Of a stretch of 64,000 nucleotides of DNA, positions 53,895 to 64,000 are shown piece after piece. Positions within the stretch are counted from its first letter, which is position 1, and every line of letters begins with the position of its first letter. The position numbers and the translations under genes were made by a program. The DNA is taken from NCBI GenBank assembly GCA_032173965.1, contig JAVUNC010000004.1:25335001-25399000 (forward strand). The letters run 5' to 3'. The notes under the pieces were generated by a model. That model had not been told where the DNA came from and searched no databases. It was given only the letters and a program-made list of their open reading frames with translations. This stretch comes from Sitta carolinensis (taxonomy: Eukaryota; Chordata; Aves; Passeriformes; Sittidae).

Positions 53895-54107
53895 GCATGG
53901 GAAAAGAAACAGTTCACACAATGAAAGGGCAGTCAAGCACTGCAACAGGCTGCCCAGGGGAATGGTGGAGTCTGTGTCCCTGGAAGCATTCAAGAAAGGG
54001 CTGATCCAAGGCACTTAGTGCTTTGGCTTCATTGGCGAGGTGGTGATCGAAGATTGGGTTTGATGATCTTGGGAGTCTTTTCCAACTTTAATGGTTCTAT
54101 GATTCTA
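53895..54107 (+). mobile_element. CR1 LINE, short 3' fragment
   Basis: CR1 3' UTR in sense orientation ('caacaggctgcccagggga', 'tgatcttgggagtctttt') ending in the tail 'ggttctatgattcta'. Its 5' end coincides with the right end of the young LTR. Confidence 0.93.
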
Positions 54108-56842
54108 AGCACTGATTCAGCCATACAGTTCTTGGCTACAGCTACAAATGTAGCAACCTCACTTGTAAATATACATACAACTATAACAATGAGACTATAG
54201 AAATATAAAACAAATCACTCGCATGGAAGATTTTTTACTCCTTAGAAAATAACAATTGGAACCCAAGTGAAATTAATAAAACTCAATGAAAACTACCTCC
54301 ATTTCCCTGCTTGTGCTATGTTTAGCACATACAAGCCACTTTTGCTACTATTACAAAGTGGCAATGTGTAATAGGCATCTCAAGAGTAATAAGCCAGAAA
54401 TGCTCCAAATAGCTTTTTGGATTTATTTGTTTAGGATGTTTGCATGAAAGGTGGCCTTGCAAAGAGAGTAAAATGGCTGTTCAAGGAAAGTGAGAAATGA
54501 CCAAAGTTTTGCTGCTTCTAATTTATTTGATAGATGTGCTCAGGCCCAACAACTGCATTTCAGTGATTCTCTGTTTTTTCTTATTTTTCTCATTGTCTGA
54601 GCTGCAGTATCCATACTTAAATTTTGCAAAATTTAACTAGCAATAAAACACAGATCCTTCCTACATCTCCCTTACAGCCTGATTTACATAAACTTCATTT
54701 ATTTGTATTTGTTCATAATATTTTTTCTTTATTTGCGTACCATCTAAGTAAGTGGTGCAGTTGTGTCAAAATACTTACAAATCCCGATTTCCAAAACTAA
54801 TTTTCATTTATAAATACTTATTCTTTCATTGTTATTTATAGCTAAATAGAACAAAAATAACCTGCTAGGCCTTCACATATATGAACAATTTTGGCAAGCA
54901 AAACAAAGCAAAGCAAACCTAGACTAATTCTGAATTATTTTTTCTTTTGCAAACAGGTGATACAAGGGGAATTATCTATTCTTAAAATAAGATTTGTTTC
55001 AAAAGAAAGAAGCACGCATCTTAATTCTGCGTGTCAGTTAAATTGTACAAGTAGTGTTTGTCCAAAAAGTAAAATGATGATGGCAACTGGTCGCTAAAAT
55101 AGAAAGAAATACACTGTGAATTCCAATGTATTTTCTTTTAAATACATTATTTTTTCAGAGAACTTCCTGCTGCAGCATGTGTGAGGATTGGTCTACACAT
55201 GCAAAGTCCTAATAAAGACAAGTTCTTGGGCTACATGACATCGCAAAGATCAATCTTGAGTAAAGTGGTACAGCATCAGACTTGGACAATATTTTTACAA
55301 TACCCAAATATGCACTGTTCAAATGTATGCGTGCTTGTTTTATAGTTTAGTCCCCAGAAAGATTAGTAAGAAGTGTTCATAATGTGATTTTTTTAAGTTT
55401 TCTAGGGAGAAAAACAAAAGAACAGAGAAAAGAAAAGGGGGAAAGTAGTGTGATTCTAATACATAGTAAAAGAAACTAAAATATAAAAATAAATATTAAA
55501 ATACTTCAGTAGAATACATTATTTTATATATTTGCCCCAAATAAGACTCACTTTTGGGATATCTGGTTGTTTGATTTTCTTTCTTTTCACTTCAGTTTTC
55601 TAAAAATTTGTCAGAAGCTGCAAGGCTGAACAGTTAGAGACAATATTAAGGGACAGGAAAATCCAAATAAAAGATAACACAATATGGAGTTTCTAATGTT
55701 TAGGCTTCTGTGTCTCCACTTCGACTTAAATAATTTGCATCTGACAGACACTGGATCAAAAGAATTCATGTTAATATATTATCTAATGTTTTTTTAATAT
55801 CTTCATTACAGAACCTCACTAACTGGCCCAGAAAAAGTTGGAGGATAGTGTGAACACCAAAGCTACAACTCAAGCACCTTTTCAGGAACTTATATATAAT
55901 GTTATGCACTCCACTTGCACAGATATACTGATTTTAAGAAATATTTAAATGTGGTTTGATGTTATCGCACAAAATAGTACAGGGTCATGCTTGGGTCCTT
56001 GTGTTCTTATGATCCTGCTATATAAGAAGCATTTACTTATATAATTTCACTGAAAAAAGCCCCATTGCACTCTATGATTTCAGATGTAGCACTCCACAGA
56101 TTTTAACATCATAACAAGAGCTACAAAACAACAGTAGGTATCTATGAGTAACAGCACTTACAGTGATTGTAAAAGCTATTAAAATCCAGGCAACCAAATT
56201 TCATAATGAAAAAAACAAGTCTGTATGGAAAAAGAACATTTTTCATCTTTAGTCTTTTACTTTATTGTTCTGGAGCTTTTATATTGCATCTCCCTCTTCT
56301 AGTGATTGCTGCACTAAGAGTTCTGTAGGTCAAACTCAAGGTACTGTGTTTCATAACAAAATCAATTTTCACCTTGTTTTTGCTGCAGTTTAAACAGGTA
56401 CACTAAGTCTGCACCTTTGATAAAATATAACTGATCAAATTTTCAAAATGAGCGTATTTGAGAACTACATTGGTCTCTGTATGACAGAGGTATTCCTGTG
56501 AATATTCCAGTCACTTAAATATCATCATTGTTAAACAAAAGGAAGAACGTTCTTCATCCAGTCCATCTGATTTCACAAGTAAAACTATTCTCTTAACTTA
56601 CTCCTTTAGGACACTTGCTAGTATTTTTTTTTCCTTCACATATTTACATTTTTTCCTCAAATTGTATTGTTAAGAAAGAAAATAAATGCTTTAATTTTTA
56701 TGTTGCTGATCCTTCAGACTGATTCCTTACACAGTTCCTGATGCATGTTGCTTGCTGTAGAGGAGCTCTGTGCAGCATCAAGTTGTTATAAACAGATGGG
56801 CTGGAAGAAACAGATGTTTTTCTGTGATGTAGCTACAGATAA

Positions 56843-56867
56843 CATATATATATACACACACACACAT
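56843..56867. repeat. Compound microsatellite (AT)n(AC)n
   Basis: A short TA run passes into a CA run, the same arrangement as at 3767. Confidence 0.9.
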
Positions 56868-57083
56868 AAATCTGTATTAGAATATATGTATCTTTATACT
56901 GACACAAAGACTAACTGGAAATACTAAGACAGTTGGAGAGTCAAACCTCCTCCTTCCTAAAGCAGTAGGTAACAGGACACTCACATGATGCTACTGGGGA
57001 AGAAGCTGCAGGGTTATCAGCAGATATCTGGAATTCTAGGCACAGCTTTAGGCAGCTTTGTGTATAACAATATCCACTCAGGG

Positions 57084-57120
57084 TATATATATATATATAT
57101 ACATACATACATACATACAT
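57084..57120. repeat. Compound microsatellite (TA)n(CATA)n
   Basis: A TA dinucleotide run is followed by CATA tetranucleotides. Likely length-polymorphic. Confidence 0.95.
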
Positions 57121-58681
57121 TCCTAAATCTATGAAAATAAAAGCTCACATATATACTTGGGCCTTCCTTAAATACTCAGAAAAAACAGGCATATTGCTGC
57201 TGCTTCTGTGCCAATCCATGAGATTATTGATCCAGGACAAACCTTTTTCTATGTATAACTGAAATTCAGAGCTGCAAATGCAATGAACATAAGCAGGGAA
57301 AAAAAAGATACAGGAGTATAAGGCTTCTGTTCAGGCCTTTAATTTTACTGGATACATTTCCTATTCTTCCATTTTCCTGAGTAAGCAGTAAGTGTATGGA
57401 TATAAGCAACTGACTAAAAGGCCCATCAGCCAGTGAATGAAACTGAACTGTGGCCTGTAATATTTGTAATTTTATTTTAAGTGCAATTGCTAAATATGTA
57501 TCTCTACAGTTTCATGCAGAAGTTTTTTGGCAAGATGACAATATCACGAATGTATCAAAGAGAAAAACAGATCAATGCTGATGAAAGCTCTGGCAACAGG
57601 AAGTGGTTTTTAAACCACTAGTGGCCCTAAATTTTAGTGGCCCTGAAATTCTAGTAAAACTCAAATACTATTTTGGAACAACCCAGATAAGTTTTCAAAT
57701 AACACGAAACAGTTCCTAAACTGTACATTTTACTACAGTAATCAAGCTCAAATTTTAGGTACAACACGAATTCTTAATAAATAATACACGAACCAGAAGT
57801 TTTCTGTCATCTGTACATGGAATCTATTGGTATAAAGAGCACTCTGTATATCTACTTTAATAAAAAGTCACTAATCAAAGTTCACCAAAGGCTAGACTGA
57901 CAAGTACAAGTACAACAGGCATGCTGGAGGCAATGCTACTGTGATAATGTTAAGGGCCACAGTGTCTTACTTGCCAGAGCCCTTCCTAGAAACAGCTCAA
58001 AGTGTCTGCAGTTGTTGGGCACAGCTGAAATCTCTGCACTTTCTGAGTGCATCTGTCTCCCCAGAAACTCATGAACCTCGAAGTCCAAAATTGTTTAGCT
58101 TTTTAGTACCTCAGTGGACTAAATCTGCTTAAATAACTTAGAGAATTGAAAGAAAAAACACATGGCTTCCTTCAAACAGAGCTGAATTTACACAGTAACT
58201 GAACTTCCAATAATTTTAATTTAGACTTGTCCCAAGTCCTGAAGAGCAATTCTTTAAGTTTGTATGAGCTTGTTAAAAAAGCCCCCAAAGACCAAAAAAA
58301 CTATTTTTTGCTTTGCAGTCTCTTGATAAAGAATAGCATGTGGAGATACAGTAAGCTGTTAATGTTTAGCCTGAAAATGTATGTAGAGTTATTTTGTACC
58401 AATCTAGACTGTTTTCCATCAGATAAATGAGTGAGAAGTTGTGACTGAGCTAAGTGACAGTGGACATGTACATTTGGCAACAGGCTCCTGAACAACCACA
58501 TTGTTCAATGATCAAATGGTGCATTGCATGATGCTGACAAATTTGGCTCTGTGGATAACACTGCGTATATTTTTTATGTAGGATCTTATGAATACAACCG
58601 CTTACACTATGAATATTTAAGGATCATATGTAGGCTGAATCATCAATTGACAGATGCCCTTCACTTAGACCTCTATATAAC

Positions 58682-59304
58682 TGTCCTAGGGTGATGTTTG
58701 TATCCCCATTTGTGTGTGCTGCTATGTTGGATGTTATATTCTGTGCCTTTGAGCCTGTCTCTGAAGGGCGAATGTTTTGTTTTGGTTCTGTTCTCAGCCT
58801 GCTCCCCCTCGACTGGCGGGACACAGAGACGGGGCAGTACATAGAGCGGCTTTTGTTTTTTGCTGGGCTCTTTTTGCTTGGCTCTAGCTCTGGCTTCTGC
58901 TTTTGCTCCTGCTTTGCTTTGCTCTTGCTTTGTTTTTTTTTTCCCCTTTTCCTTTCTTGTAACCACTGGAACCTGCTCCAGCCTGGGACGTGAGAACACC
59001 GAGAGTTTGCCCCCTGTGTCCTGCAGCAGCATCCCCAGCGCCGGAGGGAGTGACAGCAGAGCGACCGCCCCAAGAGAGACTGGCTAAATTTGTCATCTTT
59101 TTCAGAGCGGTGAAAGAGTGTTGTCATCTGGTATTGTTCATTTTGTGTACTGGGGGGTGCTGTGCCTGTTAAATTAACAGGTTCTTTCCACTTGTCTCTG
59201 AGGAATCATTCCCGAACCGGCAGGGGGCAGGGGCCGTGTGGGTTTGCTCTCTAGAAGGGTCCCCTTTTAGAAGTTTTCTCCCAAATTTACCCTAAACTAA
59301 GACA
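58682..59304 (+). mobile_element. Solo LTR, 623 bp, ERVL-like
   Basis: Starts TGTCCTAGGGTGATG and ends CCTAAACTAAGACA. A perfect 5 bp TSD 'ataac' lies at 58677-58681 and 59305-59309. The terminal bases (TGTC...AGACA) resemble those of the 25483/53187 family, but the bodies differ. A degraded polyadenylation-like 'ttaaattaac' near 59170 suggests plus orientation. Its middle is a degenerate CTTTGCTT/CTTGCTCC-type stretch, which creates a 167-codon lysine-rich frame on the opposite strand that is not a gene. Higher in GC and CpG than the surroundings. No retroviral genes attached. Confidence 0.92.
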
Positions 59305-59309
59305 ATAAC

Positions 59310-61704
59310 AAATATAAATATTTATTACATTGTACTTGTAATAACATCATTTATAATACTAAACCATGTACAGCTGCATCAGCATTTTGTTTTATACTTT
59401 GTCTAGCATAGAAAATAATTTTCACCTGAAAACTTGGTAACTAAAGTCAAAGAGAGAATTATTTCTGTCAAGTAAGGACAGCATGAAGGGGATGACAGAA
59501 CTTATCCTAGAAAAAAAATATTTCTGCAACATTTATAAACAGATGTAAGAGTTTAATGTATTGTATTAATGAAGTCTGTTGAATAACTGATTATGACAAT
59601 CAAATCAAATCAATTCAAATCAAGAAAATAATATATAATATAAATCTGATTTAGACCACATTATCAATATGTGAGAAATTCATAGCAGATGAGTCTGAAA
59701 GCAGTATTCACTTTAGTACTGCACTGCTCTCAGGAGAATTCTTCTGGTTTCATGAGGCAACCTTTATTTATTCAATCTAAGATTTTTATGAATAAGATAC
59801 AAACTTCAGTTTGCACAAGTAAGCAAAAAACTCTACACCTGCAGGTTCTCAGATACTAAAGATTTAGTGCTTACTGTGGATTCAGTTCTTGGAAAACTTA
59901 AAAACTTGCCATTACTTTAACTCTGTATTTATGTTGCTGGATTTTTTCAAAATAAATATATTTATGGTTTTCATGGACAATATTATCCAAAATCTGAATA
60001 AATCCACTATACCTTCATCAGGCTGCCATTCACATGATCCTTCTAAACCTCAGGAGGGTCTTTCAAATAATATAAACATTATCCTGCTTATTGCTACTGT
60101 ACTAAAAAGAAAATTCGATTTTTCAAGTCACAGTAGATACAAGCTGAATAGAGCTTAGCTCTTTTTCTAAACGCCTTGGTCATAAACAGCTAATCAATCA
60201 TATTTAATCAATATGTTGTTCAGCCATGCAGATTCCCATGTCTATAATTCCAGCTTTATTCAAATGATCTTTAGTCTCGCTACATTCTTTATTGATTTTT
60301 TTTCTCACCCAGAGAAGGCATAGAAATAGGTAAGTGCCACATCTTAAAACTTGGAAATACCAGGTTAAAAAAAAAAAAAATCAAGTAATCCCTGTTACTT
60401 ATTATTATATCCAATATATTTCACTATTTTAAGGTTTGGAACAAACTTAAAAGTCTTTTTAGTTGTCTAAGCCTCACTCTCATTGGCAATGTCCTACAGT
60501 AATTATAAGAATGGACTTGAAAAGTATCAATTGCTCACTTTAACATATTTATTAGAGCAGTAACATAGGAGCAAACATGCCATAAAAAGGAAGTTTAGGT
60601 CTTTATATACAGCTTCCATCTACATCCAGGAATGGCAGACAGAATGGATTTAGAAGCACTAAGAATTCCCGTTTAAATTATTAAGCAAAGCCTCCACAAC
60701 TGCAATTTTGTGGATTGCAGTCACATGTAAATGTTGATTATTCTTTTCAAAGTCTTAAACTGTGACGAAATGTTGATTATTCTTTTCAAAAACTTAAAGT
60801 GTGACAAAAATGCCTCTTATTAGCAGTCTTTTTATTGCTTAGGTTGGCACTGAATAAGCAGGAGAGTTGCTGTTTTCTGTTTGTTCAAAAACTATTGAAA
60901 AGGTAAATAACCATTGGTCTTAGAATAAACAGTTGAATGTGGCATTTGCTTTCATATTAATTAATTTGAAATGAGAGAAAGAACAGCATGACATTAAAAG
61001 CACAATCTATCTTATTATGTGGTTCTTTTCCAGTGACTTTGTAAAAGCACTGCCCTCCCCTTATTCCTGAAGATAACAAGAATCTGCGTCTGGCTGGTTT
61101 GATCAGTGAACTGAGAGGTGAGAGAGAATATTTGCATTTAATATTGCTCTTTAATCTGGCAGTCCTAGACCTAGGAGCTTCACAGTGTCTTGCAGACCAG
61201 CCTATTTCTTGCAAACAAATTATATATTTGCTTGTAAAAGCAAGAAGCTCATCTAAGTATTCATAATATGATGAGTGGCTTTCTGTGCAGAAGTCCTCTT
61301 TTTTATCCAAGAGTGAATATGCAAGTGAAGGTAAAATCCAAAAGGAATGTGCATTTTAGTCCCAAATGTATTCTGTTTTGGTAATTCTTTCCATCTGGTG
61401 TAAGGGGAAAAATGATACATCACTTCAAAACTCACATCAGAACTCTTAGCAAGGCTCACCATAGCTTCTAAATAAATGTAAAGAAAAATATCACTAGACA
61501 TAGATAGTTCATTACTAGCTTCTGATTCAGAAGGGAAAAAATATAGACCCAGAGTCAAATGCCCTCCAAAACAGGATCAGAAAGGAACAGAAGATTGGTT
61601 TAGATTTTGATTAAGCACCCTTCCAATATTTAGCTTTAATCTTGAGTGGAAAAGTCTGCATGCTCAGATCAAAATATACTGTGCAGAACACTGCCTTTGC
61701 CTAG
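59310..61704. other. AT-rich unique DNA
   Basis: Contains a short ATCAA-type repeat (59599-59624), a 14-base A run (60367-60380) and the tandem duplication at 60729-60806. The minus-strand frames at 60957-61558 have no recognisable domain. Confidence 0.6.
60729..60806. repeat. Tandem duplication, 39 bp unit
   Basis: Two adjacent 39-base copies sharing 'aaatgttgattattctttt' and then 'cttaaa.tgtgac'. They differ at a few positions. Confidence 0.92.
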
Positions 61705-61855
61705 TCAAGTTGCCCATCCCTACAAGTGTTGAAGGCCAGGTTGGACAGGGCTTTGAGCAACCTGGTCTACAATGGTATCCCTGCCCATAGAAAGGGGTTT
61801 GGAGCTAGATGATCTATAAAATGCCTTCCAACTCAAACTATTCTATGATTCTATT
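61705..61855 (+). mobile_element. CR1 LINE, extreme 3' end
   Basis: About 150 bp of CR1 3' UTR ('ggccaggttggacagggctt', 'ggagctagatgatctataaa') ending in the tail 'attctatgattctatt'. 5' truncated. Confidence 0.93.
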
Positions 61856-61974
61856 ATTTATTGCCTCAATAGCAGCAGACCCAGTCAAGTACTCTTCAAT
61901 TCTGTATAAATTAAGAATCTCAATCTGTCATGCCTATTGCCTGTTTCACAAGTTGCCAATAAGACCTCAGCCTT

Positions 61975-62374
61975 TAGAGGACCCTCAGGTCCTCCTCCAC
62001 AGAGCTGCTTTGCAGCAGGTCAGACCCCAGCCTGTGCTGGTGCTGGACATTATTCCTCCCCAGGTGCATTTGCTCTGTTGAGTTTCAGACAGTTCTTCTC
62101 TGCCCATCTCTCCAGCTTGTCAAGGTCCTTCTGAAGGGCTGCACAGCCCTCTGGGGTGTCAGCCACTCCTTCTAGCTTTGTGTCATCAGCAAACTGCTGA
62201 GGAGGCCTCTGCTCCTTCATCCAAGCCTCTGATGAATAAACTAAACAATACTGGGCTTGGAATTGAACCTTGGCAGACACCACCAGTTACAGGCCTCAAA
62301 CTAGACCCTGTGCTGTGGACCACAACCTTCTGCCACCTGCCATTCAGCCAGCTTCTCAATCCAACGCCCTGTGG
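61975..62374 (-). mobile_element. CR1 LINE, reverse transcriptase fragment, antisense
   Basis: Antisense CR1 ORF2. On the minus strand it encodes part of the reverse transcriptase, with the catalytic FADD motif at about 62193-62182 followed by TKLEGVADTPEGCAAL and an EKNCLKLN-like stretch. The frame breaks upstream, so it is dead. It lacks the 3' end and tail and is also cut on its 5' side where it meets the LTR at about 62378. It covers a region of CR1 just upstream of that seen in the other antisense copies. Confidence 0.93.
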
Positions 62375-62377
62375 CCA

Positions 62378-63076
62378 GAGAAGAGTGGGATGAGAAGGTG
62401 TGGAAGGGACAGCTCTGCAAAGTTCAAGGTCAGTGCAGAGAGAGGGGCAGGAGGTGCTCCAGGCACTGGAGCTGAGATTCCCCTGCAGCCCGTGGTGCAG
62501 CCCATGGTGAGGCAGCTGTGCCCCTGCAGCCCATGGAGGGACACGGGGGTGCAGAGATCCACCTGCAGCCCAGGGAGGAGACCCCTGACAGAGCAGAGGG
62601 ATGGCTGAGAGGAGCCTGTGACCCCATGGGACGCTGTGCTGGAGCAGGGTCCTGGCAGGAATCTGCAGACTCGTGGAGAGAGAAGCCCATGCTAGAGCAG
62701 AGGTAGAACTCCTTTCCCTGAGCAGCAGCAGAAATAACCTGTGATGAACTGACTGTAATCCTCATTCCCTGTCCCCCTGTGCCTGGGGAGGTGGCAGAGC
62801 TGGTAAGGAGGTGGGGGATGGGAGGGGAGGTGTTTTTAAGGTCTTATTTTGCTTCTCATTATATTGCTCAGATTTTGCTGGTAATAAATTCAATTAATAT
62901 CCCCAAATTGAGTCTGTTTTGCCCTTGATGGTATTTGGTGAGTGATTTCTCTCCTGGTTTTTATCTAAACTCATAAACCTTTCATTATATTTTCTCTCCC
63001 CTGTCCAGTTGCAGAGGGGAGTAATAGAGACACTTCATGTGGGTGCCTGGCATCCAGCCAGTGCCAACCCACTACA
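62378..63076 (+). mobile_element. ERV LTR, 5'-truncated, same family as 32216
   Basis: Shares 'aaggtcagtgcagag', 'cctgcagcccgtggtgcag', 'ggtaataaattcaattaat' and 'ctgtccagttgcagagggg' with 32216-33278. It keeps the complete 3' end ('ggcatccagccagtgcc...actaca'). AATAAA is at 62883-62888. It lacks about 200 bp at the 5' side, and all but the first of the ~46 bp subrepeats. It has a 'gtgaggcagctg' segment absent from the other copy. No target duplication can be assigned because the 5' end is gone. Confidence 0.88.
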
Positions 63077-64000
63077 CCTATCTTGTCTCAACCAATGAGT
63101 TTCCTCACTTTTACAGTACTGGATCTCTCCCTGACTTCACCAGGGAAGTGAGCAACTGTGTGCAGCTTAGTTGACGGCTGTGGTTAAAACACAACACCAG
63201 GTCACAAACCCTGGACCACCCCTCTTGATCCCAGAAACTGCACGGCAGCTGTCAGTTACACTCCATCCAAATTCACACCAAATAAACTGCTTTTAAAGTG
63301 AAGAAGGTTCACCTGGTAACTACTCTCCCTTTGCATGTATTTTCTATGTCAGTACCTCCGCTACCTGGTAAGAAGTGCGTAAGAAGTTCCTCTAAGCTAC
63401 TGTCTAGGCTACACTCAGTATAAATCAAGTTTCAAAGGCAAGAAAAAGGCATGAGGTGAGTCACTCCTCCTTCCTGCTCCAGCCCTCTTTTCTGAAAGTT
63501 GTTTCAAATGTTTTTCCCTTTGGCTAGGCTTGACATTCAAAATGTTGCACATGAATATATTCACCACAATGACAGTGCTTTATTTTTCTTGAGAAACCTT
63601 CAGACATCTGCTTTTATGGATTCTCAGAAAGGCCATCAGGAAACTTCAAAATATTTATATATTGGATAATCCAAACTTTTAAATGCTTATCCAAACCGAT
63701 TTGACTGGTTAGATGTTTCAAGGTCAAACAGTCAATACAACCTCTGATTAGCAGTGCTCAGCAAATGGCTAAAGATTTTTTTTCAGGAAATGCTGTCTAA
63801 ACATTTTTTAAAAATGTGCTGTAGCTATTTGATTCTATTTCTTGAATTTGCTTTCAGATCAACATTCAAGTGACTCTATTTCATTAAAGAAAAATATAGA
63901 ATAAGGATACTCACAATCAATGACAGTGCATTCATATGTACCACTAGTCAAACTAATGGTGCTTGCAAATAGTAGGAAAAAACCAGTGTGAAATACTGCA
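63077..64000. other. Unique DNA, nothing seen
   Basis: Less AT-rich up to about 63530, then AT-rich to the end of the window. No gene, repeat or RNA recognised. Confidence 0.6.

Larger units (their letters stand above)
54108..58676. other. AT-rich unique DNA with microsatellites
   Basis: No gene recognised. Holds two AT/CA-type microsatellites, listed separately. Open frames are under 70 codons. Confidence 0.6.

Noticed and set aside
58624..59127. 167-codon minus-strand frame, the longest in the window
   Set aside because: It lies mostly within the 58682 solo LTR, antisense to it, and is dominated by lysine/glutamine/serine low complexity from the degenerate CTTTGCTT-type stretch.
1..64000. 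Orientation bias of LTRs, mostly plus strand, as a sign of a minus-strand host gene
   Set aside because: At least one LTR is on the minus strand and the orientation of another is unknown. With so few elements the skew is not significant.
1..64000. CRISPR arrays, tRNA, rRNA, snRNA, operons or ribosome binding sites
   Set aside because: The sequence is vertebrate nuclear DNA. No spaced identical repeats, cloverleaf or snRNA-like sequence was recognised, and prokaryotic signals do not apply.

Overview
This window looks like non-coding avian nuclear DNA, probably from a passerine. The evidence is several CR1 LINE fragments, with the typical 5'-truncated shape and (ATTCTRTG)n 3' tails, and solo LTRs of bird endogenous retroviruses (ERVs) set in AT-rich, CpG-poor single-copy sequence. 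I recognise no protein-coding gene, tRNA, rRNA, small RNA gene or CRISPR array. Nearly all open frames are short. The longest ones either lie inside LTRs or CR1 copies, or are of a length expected by chance in AT-rich DNA. The window is best read as intergenic desert or the inside of a very large intron. Family names come from remembered repeat consensus sequences, not from a database search.

Layout: CR1 (+) at 1-613. A ~295 bp solo LTR on the minus strand at 6102-6397, with a related copy on the plus strand at 28758-29052. CR1 (-) at 7090-7738 and CR1 (+) at 13120-13612. CR1 (-) at 15727-16868, split by a ~545 bp unclassified insertion at 15894-16438. A 382 bp solo LTR with a perfect 6 bp target-site duplication (TSD) at 19776-20157. 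A GC-rich block at 23158-23430 and a probable LTR at 23608-24025. Two ~99% identical 702/703 bp LTRs at 25483-26184 and 53187-53889. A long LTR with internal ~46 bp subrepeats at 32216-33278, with a shortened relative at 62378-63076. A 623 bp solo LTR with a perfect 5 bp TSD at 58682-59304. CR1 pieces at 53895-54107, 61705-61855 and 61975-62374. Between these lie simple repeats, small tandem duplications and unique AT-rich DNA.

Nothing here works together as a pathway. The window does give a record of insertions. At least three LTR families left solo LTRs with intact TSDs (6 bp for the ERVK-like ones, 5 bp for the ERVL-like ones), and I found no gag, pol or env sequence, so internal regions appear to have been lost by LTR-LTR recombination. 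The most informative oddities are the mismatched flanks of the young LTR at 53187, the unassigned 295 bp LTR pair, the nested insertion at 15.9 kb, and a few exon-like or regulatory-like islands (10.9, 22.2 and 45.9-46.2 kb). I found no convincing new biological system.
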